NCBI GenBank assembly: GCA_947383875.1
Contig: CANDEX010000023.1
Location: 1-21,318, forward strand
Direction of reading: 5' to 3'
DNA: 21,318 nucleotides
From: an uncultured Azospirillum sp.
GTDB taxonomy: Bacteria; Pseudomonadota; Alphaproteobacteria; RF32; CAG-239
Shown here one piece after another: positions 16,001 to 21,318 of this stretch (within the stretch, counting starts at the first letter, position 1; each line of letters begins with the position of its first letter). The notes beneath the pieces are model-generated. The model did not search any database. It was not told the DNA's origin and saw nothing but the letters and a program-made list of their open reading frames with translations. A program made the position numbers and the translations under genes.

Positions 16001-16401
16001 TATTTGAAATATTGCGTATCACCATTAGGAAGTTGGAGTTTAACGACATCATCCCCTTCAGCAGAAACTTTTTCCCATGAAATATTTTCCGCCGATGAAA
16101 ATTTATCCTGAAGCATGACTATTTTATAATATTTATTGCTTAAGTTGCCCTTATCGTCTGCTTCCTGAATAATAAAATCGTAATCGCTGTCAGAACCTTC
16201 CTGATATGTAAAGGCACTGGACGGGAGTGTCGTTAAGTCAAACAAAGCGTTCGGGGTTTCCGTCAATGCTCCGGCAGGCGCAACACCGTTTGCTTCTGCG
16301 CTTGATTTATTTAATGTTGGTTCTAAAGACCATGCTGAAGACGACACGCCCCCCAAAGCGGCGGCCATTAACATTATTGTCCAAGTAGTTTGTTTAGTCA
16401 T
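13045..16401 (-). CDS. autotransporter with FxxN/GGAI repeat passenger (Pmp-like), 1118 aa
   Basis: Type V secreted surface protein. A signal peptide covers about residues 1-25. A leader domain (about 26-165) is followed by a passenger of tandem repeats (about 169-510), each combining F[IV][GA]N and GGAIYN, for example ITGDFIGN and GGAIYN. I count 12 FxxN and about 13 GGAI/V-like motifs, the same paired signature used to define chlamydial polymorphic membrane proteins. A second passenger portion follows, then a proline-rich linker of PDVPNIP repeats (about 770-795). The C-terminal beta-barrel (about 860-1118) ends in SYNW with a terminal aromatic residue. A CPSC pair (C841, C844) sits just before the barrel. 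The repeats probably form a beta-helix used in adhesion, but the target is unknown. The ribosome binding site is weak. Confidence 0.92.
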   Translation of the reverse strand: MTKQTTWTIMLMAAALGGVSSSAWSLEPTLNKSSAEANGVAPAGALTETPNALFDLTTLPSSAFTYQEGSDSDYDFIIQEADDKGNLSNKYYKIVMLQDKFSSAENISWEKVSAEGDDVVKLQLPNGDTQYFKYTYTDIPGRTKYTSAQAGLTGDVDADFVNIIRSASKGGGINNSGTIDSIKGSFVHNYAPSGAGAIYNTGTIGEINSDFVGNYTGLARSDQKGNGGAIYNYKNAQIGNINGDFIGNIAGQAPGGGSGGAIYNEGTTGDVTGNFIANAAITNGGAISNNSTMGNLTGDFVGNHVDGTNGSGGAIYNSTSRVIEDITGNFIANSAAAIGGAVYNYHYGQIGDITGDFIGNTAGIKAGAIENEGTINKITGDFIANKANSNVSDYGGGAINNGGMGTINEINGNFIGNATLGHGGAIKNAKEIKNISGDFIANSAEKRGGAIYNDLNKTIGTISGDFIGNSAVEYGGAIYGNTGAVFGKISGNFLNNHAKSGGAVYTLGNMTFASGADTYFMSGNYTENGSYGKIYNAVLGNTTSEFTFDTSGGGSWVINDNLRNGIYNFTGDDVVDAVKGTTSQYIAMNNDIINAESVTVSGTSLVFGDYQHEDQSARNWDSKGAFAAALNTDGSVNRDDAATTLTLNNAVFSLANNYRDIVNLKGYSATDSFLHINVDPDNMTADELHIAGNVEGVTKVIVHASSDTDIRGKGSILFAQSENDTTGNEGSFVVSRVYRSPYLYDVKYASLGNNANQWDLVMNDSDNPDKNAQPDLPGVPDVPNIPDVPNIPNISSPVFSRGRKVVPEVIAYQALPVAALEQTRGMIGNIDRQVQGNRLYCPSCGFYDFYWDGKPFDTLWANAVYYSSTNKETVGVESDVWGLEAGGTVQHDLYNKLGLFFSYRKGNYDMNGYGRYYYSVTESEIDIDSYLAGLYYRYDQRNWWAFATLFGGIQQVDIKTKDGITSDTDGTEFGGSVAFGYDYALNKSLYITPEVSLFYTQVKYDDVSDSAGKTAQYTPLRQMEAEFGTRLTKTFEVDDGYGNVYVKPILVQTFNDGDEVKVTGLRKMGVLKNQTLGRLEVGGRYGFSDYFSAYGWANHTFGSHYRASSLGLGTSYNW

Positions 16402-16423
16402 TTTCTTGCCAAAAAATTAGTAT

Positions 16424-16450
16424 ATGTATCTTAAAATACATTAAATGTAT
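16424..16450 (-). promoter_or_regulatory. clustered ATGTAT half-sites upstream of the autotransporter gene
   Basis: ATGTAT (16424-16429), ATACAT (16436-16441) and ATGTAT (16445-16450) form two overlapping inverted repeats 23-49 bases before the ATG at 16401. This is the expected place of the promoter, so a dimeric regulator could bind here. No convincing -35 box is seen. Confidence 0.4.
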
Positions 16451-16524
16451 AATGAACGGGTTAAAAAATTACTAAAACACTTATGAGAGGGATTTTAATC
16501 AATGTTCCAAGCTTTGAATAAAAC

Positions 16525-16560
16525 AAAAACACCGCAATTCAAATGAACTGCGGTGTTTTT
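16525..16560. terminator. Rho-independent terminator (bidirectional)
   Basis: AAAAACACCGCA (16525-16536) pairs with TGCGGTGTTTTT (16549-16560) around a 12-base loop that can itself pair TTC with GAA. T-runs lie on both sides. It ends the minus-strand 207-aa gene, whose stop is 6 bases away. Confidence 0.93.
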
Positions 16561-16565
16561 GTTAG

Positions 16566-17189
16566 TTATGCAAACTCATTGTAAAGAAAATACATAGCCG
16601 CATACTCTTTTGTTTGTTCTTTGCCCTTTTCAGAAATTTGGGTACGGATATCTGCCAAGGCCATTAACGCAGAAATCCTTTTACCTTTCAAATCCGGCAA
16701 AGTTTCTCCAAAAGTTTTGGTCTGAAGTTTTTGCCACCAGGGTTGTTTTTGATCCTCGACGTTAAACTCCACAACAAAGCGGCGGCTGTATGAAACTTCC
16801 TCCTCTCCATTCGAGGTACGATACAGCTCAACATCATAGTTTCCGTCAGGAACACTTGTGAATTCCAAACACCCTTTGGGAATAAGGTAAATCTCGCCGG
16901 AGAATGGAATGTACACGCCATCAAAATCAGACGTACTGCATTGGTTCAGGCAGCATAGTACCATAATGGTATGTTCCCTGAAGAAACCATAGTCATAGCC
17001 AAGCTTCTTGCAGGCCGAATAATATTTTTCGGACACCCGGGCACAAACTAACTCGGTTTGCGCAACGCTGAACGGGGTGAATGAGAACGCAGCCGATACC
17101 ATATCCTTTACTTCTTCGGCGCCAAACTTCTGGGATGCTTTCAAGATGCTGTCATCACATGACATCTTCGCAATAATTATTGTATTCAT
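16566..17189 (-). CDS. hypothetical protein, 207 aa
   Basis: Not recognised. There are no membrane segments and no signal peptide; it is probably cytoplasmic. Visible features are a helical N-terminal part (ILKASQKFGAEEVKDMVSAA), a cysteine-containing middle (MVLCCLNQCSTSDFDGVYIP), strands such as GEIYLIPKGCLEF, DGNYDVELYRTS and SRRFVVEFNVED, and a charged C-terminal helix (RTQISEKGKEQTKEYAAMYF). There are no transfer signs beyond its unknown family. Start 17189 lacks a Shine-Dalgarno sequence, but a strong promoter lies 43-71 bases upstream, so transcription is well supported; Met9 is an alternative start. It has its own terminator, so it is a single-gene unit. Confidence 0.65.
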   Translation of the reverse strand: MNTIIIAKMSCDDSILKASQKFGAEEVKDMVSAAFSFTPFSVAQTELVCARVSEKYYSACKKLGYDYGFFREHTIMVLCCLNQCSTSDFDGVYIPFSGEIYLIPKGCLEFTSVPDGNYDVELYRTSNGEEEVSYSRRFVVEFNVEDQKQPWWQKLQTKTFGETLPDLKGKRISALMALADIRTQISEKGKEQTKEYAAMYFLYNEFA

Positions 17190-17231
17190 ACTTTTGTGAA
17201 ATAATTAAATTAAAAATATCAAATCGGAAAT

Positions 17232-17260
17232 CTTATAGACAATTTCGAAAACTTTGTCAA
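17232..17260 (-). promoter_or_regulatory. sigma70 promoter of the 207-aa gene with palindromic spacer
   Basis: On the minus strand a perfect TTGACA (17255-17260), a 17-base spacer and TATAAG (17232-17237). The predicted transcript start is near 17225, a leader of about 36 bases. The region also contains the inverted repeat GACAA/TTGTC around TTTCGAAA (17244-17251 area), possibly a repressor site. Confidence 0.7.
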
Positions 17261-17399
17261 TATACTTTTTAAGGGAAACAAATTTTAATAAAACTATTGA
17301 AATGCATAAGAAAACATTATATGTTATTGCTAATTATTTATTATTTTGTTTTCGTTTCTGTTCAGGAAACTATGTTAAATCTTAAAAATATGTATTATT

Positions 17400-17633
17400 A
17401 TGGACACAAAAAAAGTTTTAGTTCTTGAATGCGTTGCTGCCAAACTTCAAATCAGCCCTCAAGAACTTGCTCAATGGCTTGAGAATCGCAAACAGGCTCA
17501 ACAGCTCGCAGCGAAAGCATCGTTTGAGGATAAACTTCAAGGATTTGTTATCTTGACAGAAGCTGTTACAGACCTTGCTGAAGATATCAAAAAGAAAGCG
17601 GCCTCCGACGCGCAATCATGGAGCGGACATTAA
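17400..17633 (+). CDS. hypothetical small protein, 77 aa
   Basis: Not recognised. Predicted all-helical soluble protein (ISPQELAQWLENRKQAQQLA, then DKLQGFVILTEAVTDLAEDI) with a lysine-rich end. The residue pattern and codon choice look genuine, and a clear terminator follows the stop by about 17 bases. No Shine-Dalgarno sequence precedes the ATG at 17400. A short overlapping frame begins at 17372 after AGGAA, so translation by coupling is possible. The N-terminal part (VAAKLQISPQELAQWL) is slightly reminiscent of a helix-turn-helix entry, but too little is present to say so. Confidence 0.6.
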   Translation: MDTKKVLVLECVAAKLQISPQELAQWLENRKQAQQLAAKASFEDKLQGFVILTEAVTDLAEDIKKKAASDAQSWSGH

Positions 17634-17650
17634 GCTGCTTCCCCATTCAA

Positions 17651-17678
17651 AAAAACTCCCTATATCAGGGAGTTTTTT
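17651..17678 (+). terminator. Rho-independent terminator
   Basis: AAAAACTCCCT (17651-17661) pairs with AGGGAGTTTTT from 17667 around the loop ATATC, with a run of six T. It ends the 77-aa gene and, because of the A-run on its left, can also work on the minus strand. Confidence 0.92.
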
Positions 17679-17758
17679 GGTTTAAACATAACTCAGCTTT
17701 GTGCCCGGACGAAGCGCGAACAGTCAATCCTTTTGCGCCAGCCAGGGAGATGTTTATT

Positions 17759-18640
17759 TTACAATGCTTCAAGCATCTTTTTATAATAGTTTAAAACGGT
17801 TCGAATCTTGGGAATATCTTTAATCGTCCGGTGGGTAATCAAATAGATTGTTGCTTCGGCACTGCATGGGATATTATCCAAACACACCATTCCATGGCCG
17901 CCGCGGACAAAGTTCAGCGGCATGATGGCAATTCCTGACCCGCTGATAGCCAAGTCATTAACGACAAACGTACTGTTTGAAAAACAGATGCCTTTCTCGG
18001 CTTTTTGCTGCAATTTTTTAGCTTCCGGCGTTTGCCACCAGCCCTCATTTTTGACAAGAAGCCGATGATTTTTTAACAAATCGTTCAAATCCTGCGGGTA
18101 AGAATGTTTAGCCAAATATTCTGAAGATGCAAAAAAGCCGAATTTTACTTTCCGGCTGTATACAACCACCAAATCTTCCCCTTTGGGAACAGTATAGCTC
18201 ATGCAGATATCATAAGCCATTTTGTGCATATCCGGCGCTTTATCAAAAGTATCAATAAATAAAGACAAATCAGGAGATTGCTCCAACAGTTCTTCTAGGC
18301 AGACATACATATTGCTGCGCGCGTCGCGCTCATATGCAATACGCACCTCCCCTTTAACATTGGTTTCAGAAGGAACAATGGCATAGGCTTGCTGCAAATG
18401 TTGTTTAAGGACATCGGCAATTGCAACCACCTTTTCGCCTTTCGGTGTCAGGGTACAGCCCTTTTCATCCGAAGCGACGAGCTTAACGCCCAATTCACTT
18501 TCCAGATTGTTAACATACTTATTTAACGTATCAATTGAGGTATTCAAAAATTTGGCAGCATTCCGTTTGCCGGAACTCTTTTTAATCGCATGGAGCATCA
18601 TAATACCCTCCATGTTCATTAAATCTTTTTTACTAAACAT
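17759..18640 (-). CDS. LysR-type transcriptional regulator
   Basis: 293 residues, the usual LysR length. The N-terminal winged helix-turn-helix is at about residues 9-70: NMEGIMMLHAIKKSSGKRNA, then AAKFLNTSIDTLNKYVNNLE and SELGVKLVASDEKGCTLTPKG. It keeps the 'A-A-x-x-L-x-x-S-x-x-x-x-x-x-x-x-x-L-E-x-x-L-G' plan. The first residues differ from most LysR proteins (MFSKKDLMNMEG). The C-terminal ligand-binding domain is diverged (VRIAYERDARSNMY; VNDLAISGSGIAIMPLNFVR). AAGGA lies 8 bases upstream of the ATG. The -35 box of a likely promoter overlaps one arm of a long inverted repeat, consistent with autoregulation. The target genes are not clear. Confidence 0.85.
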   Translation of the reverse strand: MFSKKDLMNMEGIMMLHAIKKSSGKRNAAKFLNTSIDTLNKYVNNLESELGVKLVASDEKGCTLTPKGEKVVAIADVLKQHLQQAYAIVPSETNVKGEVRIAYERDARSNMYVCLEELLEQSPDLSLFIDTFDKAPDMHKMAYDICMSYTVPKGEDLVVVYSRKVKFGFFASSEYLAKHSYPQDLNDLLKNHRLLVKNEGWWQTPEAKKLQQKAEKGICFSNSTFVVNDLAISGSGIAIMPLNFVRGGHGMVCLDNIPCSAEATIYLITHRTIKDIPKIRTVLNYYKKMLEAL

Positions 18641-18691
18641 TATGATAGTCCTTAAATGTTAGCATAGTAGGCTAAAGTTAATGATAATGGC

Positions 18692-18773
18692 GGTATACAC
18701 TACAATACTTTTAATTGCAAGTCTTTTTATTATATAAAAGTTAATATTTGCACATATTAATTGTACTTGCAAT
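18692..18773 (-). promoter_or_regulatory. promoter and long inverted repeat upstream of the LysR-type gene
   Basis: ATTGCAAGT (18714-18722) and ACTTGCAAT (18765-18773) are perfect 9-base arms 42 bases apart. On the minus strand TTGCAA (18715-18720, within the proximal arm) and TATACC (18692-18697) are spaced by 17 bases and form a plausible sigma70 promoter. A regulator bound to the arms could loop DNA or block RNA polymerase. Autoregulation is inference from the LysR family. Confidence 0.5.
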
Positions 18774-18783
18774 ATCTGCAAAT

Positions 18784-18954
18784 TTATGCGTCTTCCTGAG
18801 ATTCTTTTTTTAATTGCTCTCTGGCGGCCTGCTGTTGTTTGCGTTTTTGCAAATTCTTTTGCAGCGCTTTGGCCTCACGCTCAAAACGTTCTTTGCTGCG
18901 CGGCCCGTGCGCCGTGTTCTTTTTTTCTTTTTTTTCGGTCATCGTCTTATCCAT
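18784..18954 (-). CDS. small highly charged protein, 56 aa
   Basis: The peptide begins MDKTMTEKKEKKNTAHGPRS and continues KERFEREAKALQKNLQKRKQ to EDA. It is almost entirely charged and helical. Short proteins with an 'ALxxNLxxRKxQ' helix occur near murA in alphaproteobacteria; this is from memory. A perfect TATAAT (18961-18966) lies 6 bases upstream of the first ATG. The transcript would therefore begin at about that ATG (leaderless), or the real start is the second methionine at 18942, preceded by GGA. No signal peptide. Function unknown; a nucleic-acid contact is conceivable from the charge but unsupported. Confidence 0.55.
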   Translation of the reverse strand: MDKTMTEKKEKKNTAHGPRSKERFEREAKALQKNLQKRKQQQAAREQLKKESQEDA

Positions 18955-19091
18955 TATGTTATTATAAGCTTATCTTAGAGCGGAGAAGTTAACAAATCAT
19001 AACCTTAAAACCGTTTCGTCACTTTTAACTATCTTTTTAAGCCCAAATCTGTTAAACTTCTTTTAGATACTTATGCTTGGAAGTTAAAAAC

Positions 19092-19934
19092 ATGACTGAC
19101 AACGACGAGAAAAATAAAGAGAAAAAAGCTAAAAAACAAAAAAAGCAAACCAAGAAAGGCAAAGCATTAGCCCTGATTGCCGGCGGTAAGGCACTGCAAG
19201 TTGCCGGAAAAGCAATGAAAGCGACGGCTAAAGCCATGCAGCAGGCCGCCAAAGTCATGTTGAGAACGGCCAAAGCAATGGCAAGAACCGCAATTAAGAT
19301 GGTTCAAGCTGCGGCGAGCACCGGGCCGGCTGCGGTTGTTTTAGTTCCTGCCGCCAGCGTAGCCGCCGCAGGTTTACTTGCAGGGTCTGCAGCATTAGGC
19401 GCGACAGGTATGGCTTTATCCGTCACCGCCAAAGTAACAGACAAAGTTGGCAGCCTGATGCAGAAAAGCGGTCAAAAAATGCAGGAAAAAGGCAATAAGA
19501 TTCTTGCAAAGATTAAAGAACAAGGCATTGAGCAAACTCAGGAAGCTTCCAAAGAACAAGAGAGCCAGACAATCCAGAATATTATGGAAAATGTGATGGA
19601 GCAGCAAACTAAGGGGCAAATGACGACTCAAGACAAAGACCAAATTGCCGCATTATCGGGCAGACCAGCTCCCAACGGGAGAACAGCCTCCCCATCCCAA
19701 GCCAATAACAACCAGCCGGAACAAACCCCGCTTCAGCCAAGCGCGGCGGCAGAGAATGCTCCGGCCTCACCACAGGCGGCCAGCGAAAAACAGGTTACCC
19801 CTAAGAAAAACAAGACCGGGCGCAAGATTTATGAACTTAGCGGCAGAAGAAGCTCTCGCAGGAAGACACCGGTTAAGCAAACAACCCTGAATCCGAATAT
19901 GCTGACAGCAAACAGAGGCAGAAGCGCCAGCTAG
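19092..19934 (+). CDS. lysine/alanine heptad-repeat protein with hydrophobic segment, unknown function, 280 aa
   Basis: Not recognised. The start at ATG 19092 is supported by GGAAG 8 bases upstream. Layout: a strongly basic N-terminus (residues 5-25, nearly all K, E and Q), then six consecutive seven-residue units at 33-74 (KALQVAG, KAMKATA, KAMQQAA, KVMLRTA, KAMARTA, IKMVQAA), then a hydrophobic alanine/glycine/valine-rich stretch at about 79-112 that could be a membrane hairpin. A charged helix follows to about 195, then a disordered Q/P/A/S-rich tail, ending in a basic segment with GRKIYELSGRRSSRRKTPVK. The heptads make an amphipathic helix with lysine on one position. There is no signal peptide. 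It could associate with membrane or nucleic acid; both are guesses. Confidence 0.7.
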   Translation: MTDNDEKNKEKKAKKQKKQTKKGKALALIAGGKALQVAGKAMKATAKAMQQAAKVMLRTAKAMARTAIKMVQAAASTGPAAVVLVPAASVAAAGLLAGSAALGATGMALSVTAKVTDKVGSLMQKSGQKMQEKGNKILAKIKEQGIEQTQEASKEQESQTIQNIMENVMEQQTKGQMTTQDKDQIAALSGRPAPNGRTASPSQANNNQPEQTPLQPSAAAENAPASPQAASEKQVTPKKNKTGRKIYELSGRRSSRRKTPVKQTTLNPNMLTANRGRSAS

Positions 19935-19987
19935 CCGCTTTAAGTGTCACTCCCTCTAAAAAAATATTGAAGTCATTTTTTTTTAAC

Positions 19988-20014
19988 TTATCCGTTTTAG
20001 AATAACGGTATAAT
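19988..20014 (+). promoter_or_regulatory. putative murA promoter with near-palindrome
   Basis: GG followed by a perfect TATAAT (20009-20014) gives a strong -10. The -35 region is poor. TTATCCGTT (19988-19996) and AACGG-T-ATAA (20004-20013) form an almost perfect inverted repeat with one extra T, overlapping the -10, a possible operator. Confidence 0.45.
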
Positions 20015-20066
20015 CAATTATGCCCGTCAACAGGAAGAAACAGGCTAGAAGAAAAGGATAAGTTTC

Positions 20067-21318
20067 ATGGATAAAATTAAAATCATCGGCGGCAACCGTT
20101 TGGAAGGCAAAATTTACATCAGCGGCGCAAAAAATGCCGCTTTGCCGTTAATTTGTGCCAGTTTATTAACCGACGAAACTATTACGCTGACGAATATGCC
20201 GGCATTATCCGATATTCGTTCAATGAATGCTTTGCTGGAACAAATGGGCACACAAATTGACAGTTTTGATGATTTCTTAGACGGGCATGAAACCAAAACC
20301 TATTCCTATCGCACGCCCAAATTTACCAGTTTAATTGCGCCCTATGATTATGTCCGCAAAATGCGGGCATCCTATTATGTTTTAGGACCGGTATTGGCCA
20401 GAGAAGGCCATGCAGAGCTTTCCCTGCCGGGCGGTTGCGCCATCGGTGCGCGGCCGATGGATATCCACCTGACCTCTCTGGAGCAGATGGGAGCAAAAAT
20501 CGAAATCAAAAACGGTTATGTTCACGCCGATATTAACGGCAAGCTGAAAGGCGCGCACATCACTTTTCATACGGCTTCTGTCGGCGCAACCTGCAATATT
20601 TTGATGGCCGCAACTTTGGCTGAGGGCGAAACTATTATTGAAAACGCCGCCAAAGAACCGGAAATCGCCGATTTGATTGATTTATTGATTGCCATGGGAG
20701 CGCAAATTGAAGGCAAGAACACGTCCAAACTGGTTATCCAAGGCGTGGACAAGCTTCATGGCGCAAGACATAAAGTAATCGCAGACCGTATTGAAGCCGG
20801 GTCTTATGCCATTGCCGCGGCAATTACCAACGGACGGATTGAACTGGTTAACGCGCAGGCTTCCACTTTGCGCACACCGCTGGAAATCCTGAAAGCGATG
20901 GGCGTTTCTGTTGAAGAAGGCGATAACAGCCTGACAATTGACGCAACCAACCGAAAATTAACCGGGCAAGATATTATGACCGATTATTACCCCGGATTTC
21001 CGACTGATTTGCAAGCGCAGTTTATGGCTCTTATGACTGTTTCGGAAGGCGCGTCGCTGGTGACGGAAAATATTTGGGAAAACCGCTTTATGCACGTTCC
21101 GGAATTAATGCGCATGGGGGCTAACATTAATGTACACGGCCACGCTTCGGCTATTGTTCGCGGCGTTAAGCAACTTTCCGGCGCGCCAGTCATGGCAACG
21201 GATTTACGAGCCTCATTCGCTTTAATTCTGGCCGGACTGGTTGCAGAGGGCGAAACGATTGTTAACCGCGTTTATCATCTGGATCGTGGCTATGAAAAGC
21301 TGGATGAAAAACTGAAAG
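20067..21318 (+). CDS. murA: UDP-N-acetylglucosamine 1-carboxyvinyltransferase (3' end outside window)
   Basis: First committed enzyme of peptidoglycan precursor synthesis: it transfers enolpyruvate from PEP to UDP-GlcNAc in the cytoplasm. 417 codons are present, so only the last few are missing. AAGGA lies 8 bases before the ATG. Diagnostic features are SGAKNAALPL near residue 19 (K22 and N23 in the active site), the catalytic-cysteine loop LPGGCAIGARP with C124 (C115 in E. coli), the hinge region DRIEAGSYAIAAAITNG, FPTDLQAQFMA (conserved D for UDP-GlcNAc), and the end RVYHLDRGYEKLDEKL. The cysteine means the enzyme should be of the fosfomycin-sensitive type. It is an independent unit with its own promoter. 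Confidence 0.97.
   Translation, partial: MDKIKIIGGNRLEGKIYISGAKNAALPLICASLLTDETITLTNMPALSDIRSMNALLEQMGTQIDSFDDFLDGHETKTYSYRTPKFTSLIAPYDYVRKMRASYYVLGPVLAREGHAELSLPGGCAIGARPMDIHLTSLEQMGAKIEIKNGYVHADINGKLKGAHITFHTASVGATCNILMAATLAEGETIIENAAKEPEIADLIDLLIAMGAQIEGKNTSKLVIQGVDKLHGARHKVIADRIEAGSYAIAAAITNGRIELVNAQASTLRTPLEILKAMGVSVEEGDNSLTIDATNRKLTGQDIMTDYYPGFPTDLQAQFMALMTVSEGASLVTENIWENRFMHVPELMRMGANINVHGHASAIVRGVKQLSGAPVMATDLRASFALILAGLVAEGETIVNRVYHLDRGYEKLDEKLK

Noticed and set aside
13045..16401. Direct transfer of a pmp gene from Chlamydia
   Set aside because: Only the short repeat motifs are shared; the barrel and linker look like those of proteobacterial autotransporters.

Overview
The window looks like a chromosome segment of a Gram-negative, fairly AT-rich alphaproteobacterium, perhaps one of the uncultured gut-type lineages. 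This rests on a Yej-type ABC importer, a MurA gene, small outer-membrane-style lipoproteins, a large autotransporter and the general style of the proteins. The taxonomic placement is inference. No rRNA or CRISPR array is present; there is one tRNA gene.

Left core (1-6110): the 3' end of a yejA-like peptide-binding protein gene overlaps a yejB-like permease gene on the + strand. Converging on them are a tandem-HD-domain hydrolase gene and serS. Next come a decayed LysR fragment and two small META-like lipoprotein genes that are probably co-transcribed; a 9-bp hairpin sits over the ribosome binding site of the second.

Island (about 6110-11400): this visibly more AT-rich stretch begins at a tRNA-Thr(GGT) gene. 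A large serine recombinase remnant, missing its catalytic N-terminus, runs toward the tRNA, and its last 15 codons are antisense tRNA sequence. Further in are a small membrane protein, a class III Fic protein flanked by two decayed copies of one small unknown gene, and an overlapping Dam-family methylase and restriction endonuclease pair. This looks like an eroded integrative element carrying toxin and defence cargo. Its far end is not visible.

Middle accessory region (11400-17680): a three-segment membrane protein with a glycine-rich stretch, an array of 80-bp GC-rich tandem repeats (four full copies plus a partial one), a 1118-residue autotransporter with FxxN/GGAI repeats resembling chlamydial Pmp proteins, a 207-residue unknown protein with a strong promoter, and a 77-residue unknown protein. 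Clear hairpin terminators separate most of these units.

Right part (17700-21318): a LysR-like regulator whose -35 region lies in one arm of a long inverted repeat, a tiny highly charged protein, a protein with six consecutive lysine/alanine heptads next to a hydrophobic segment, and murA, which is cut by the window end just short of its stop codon.
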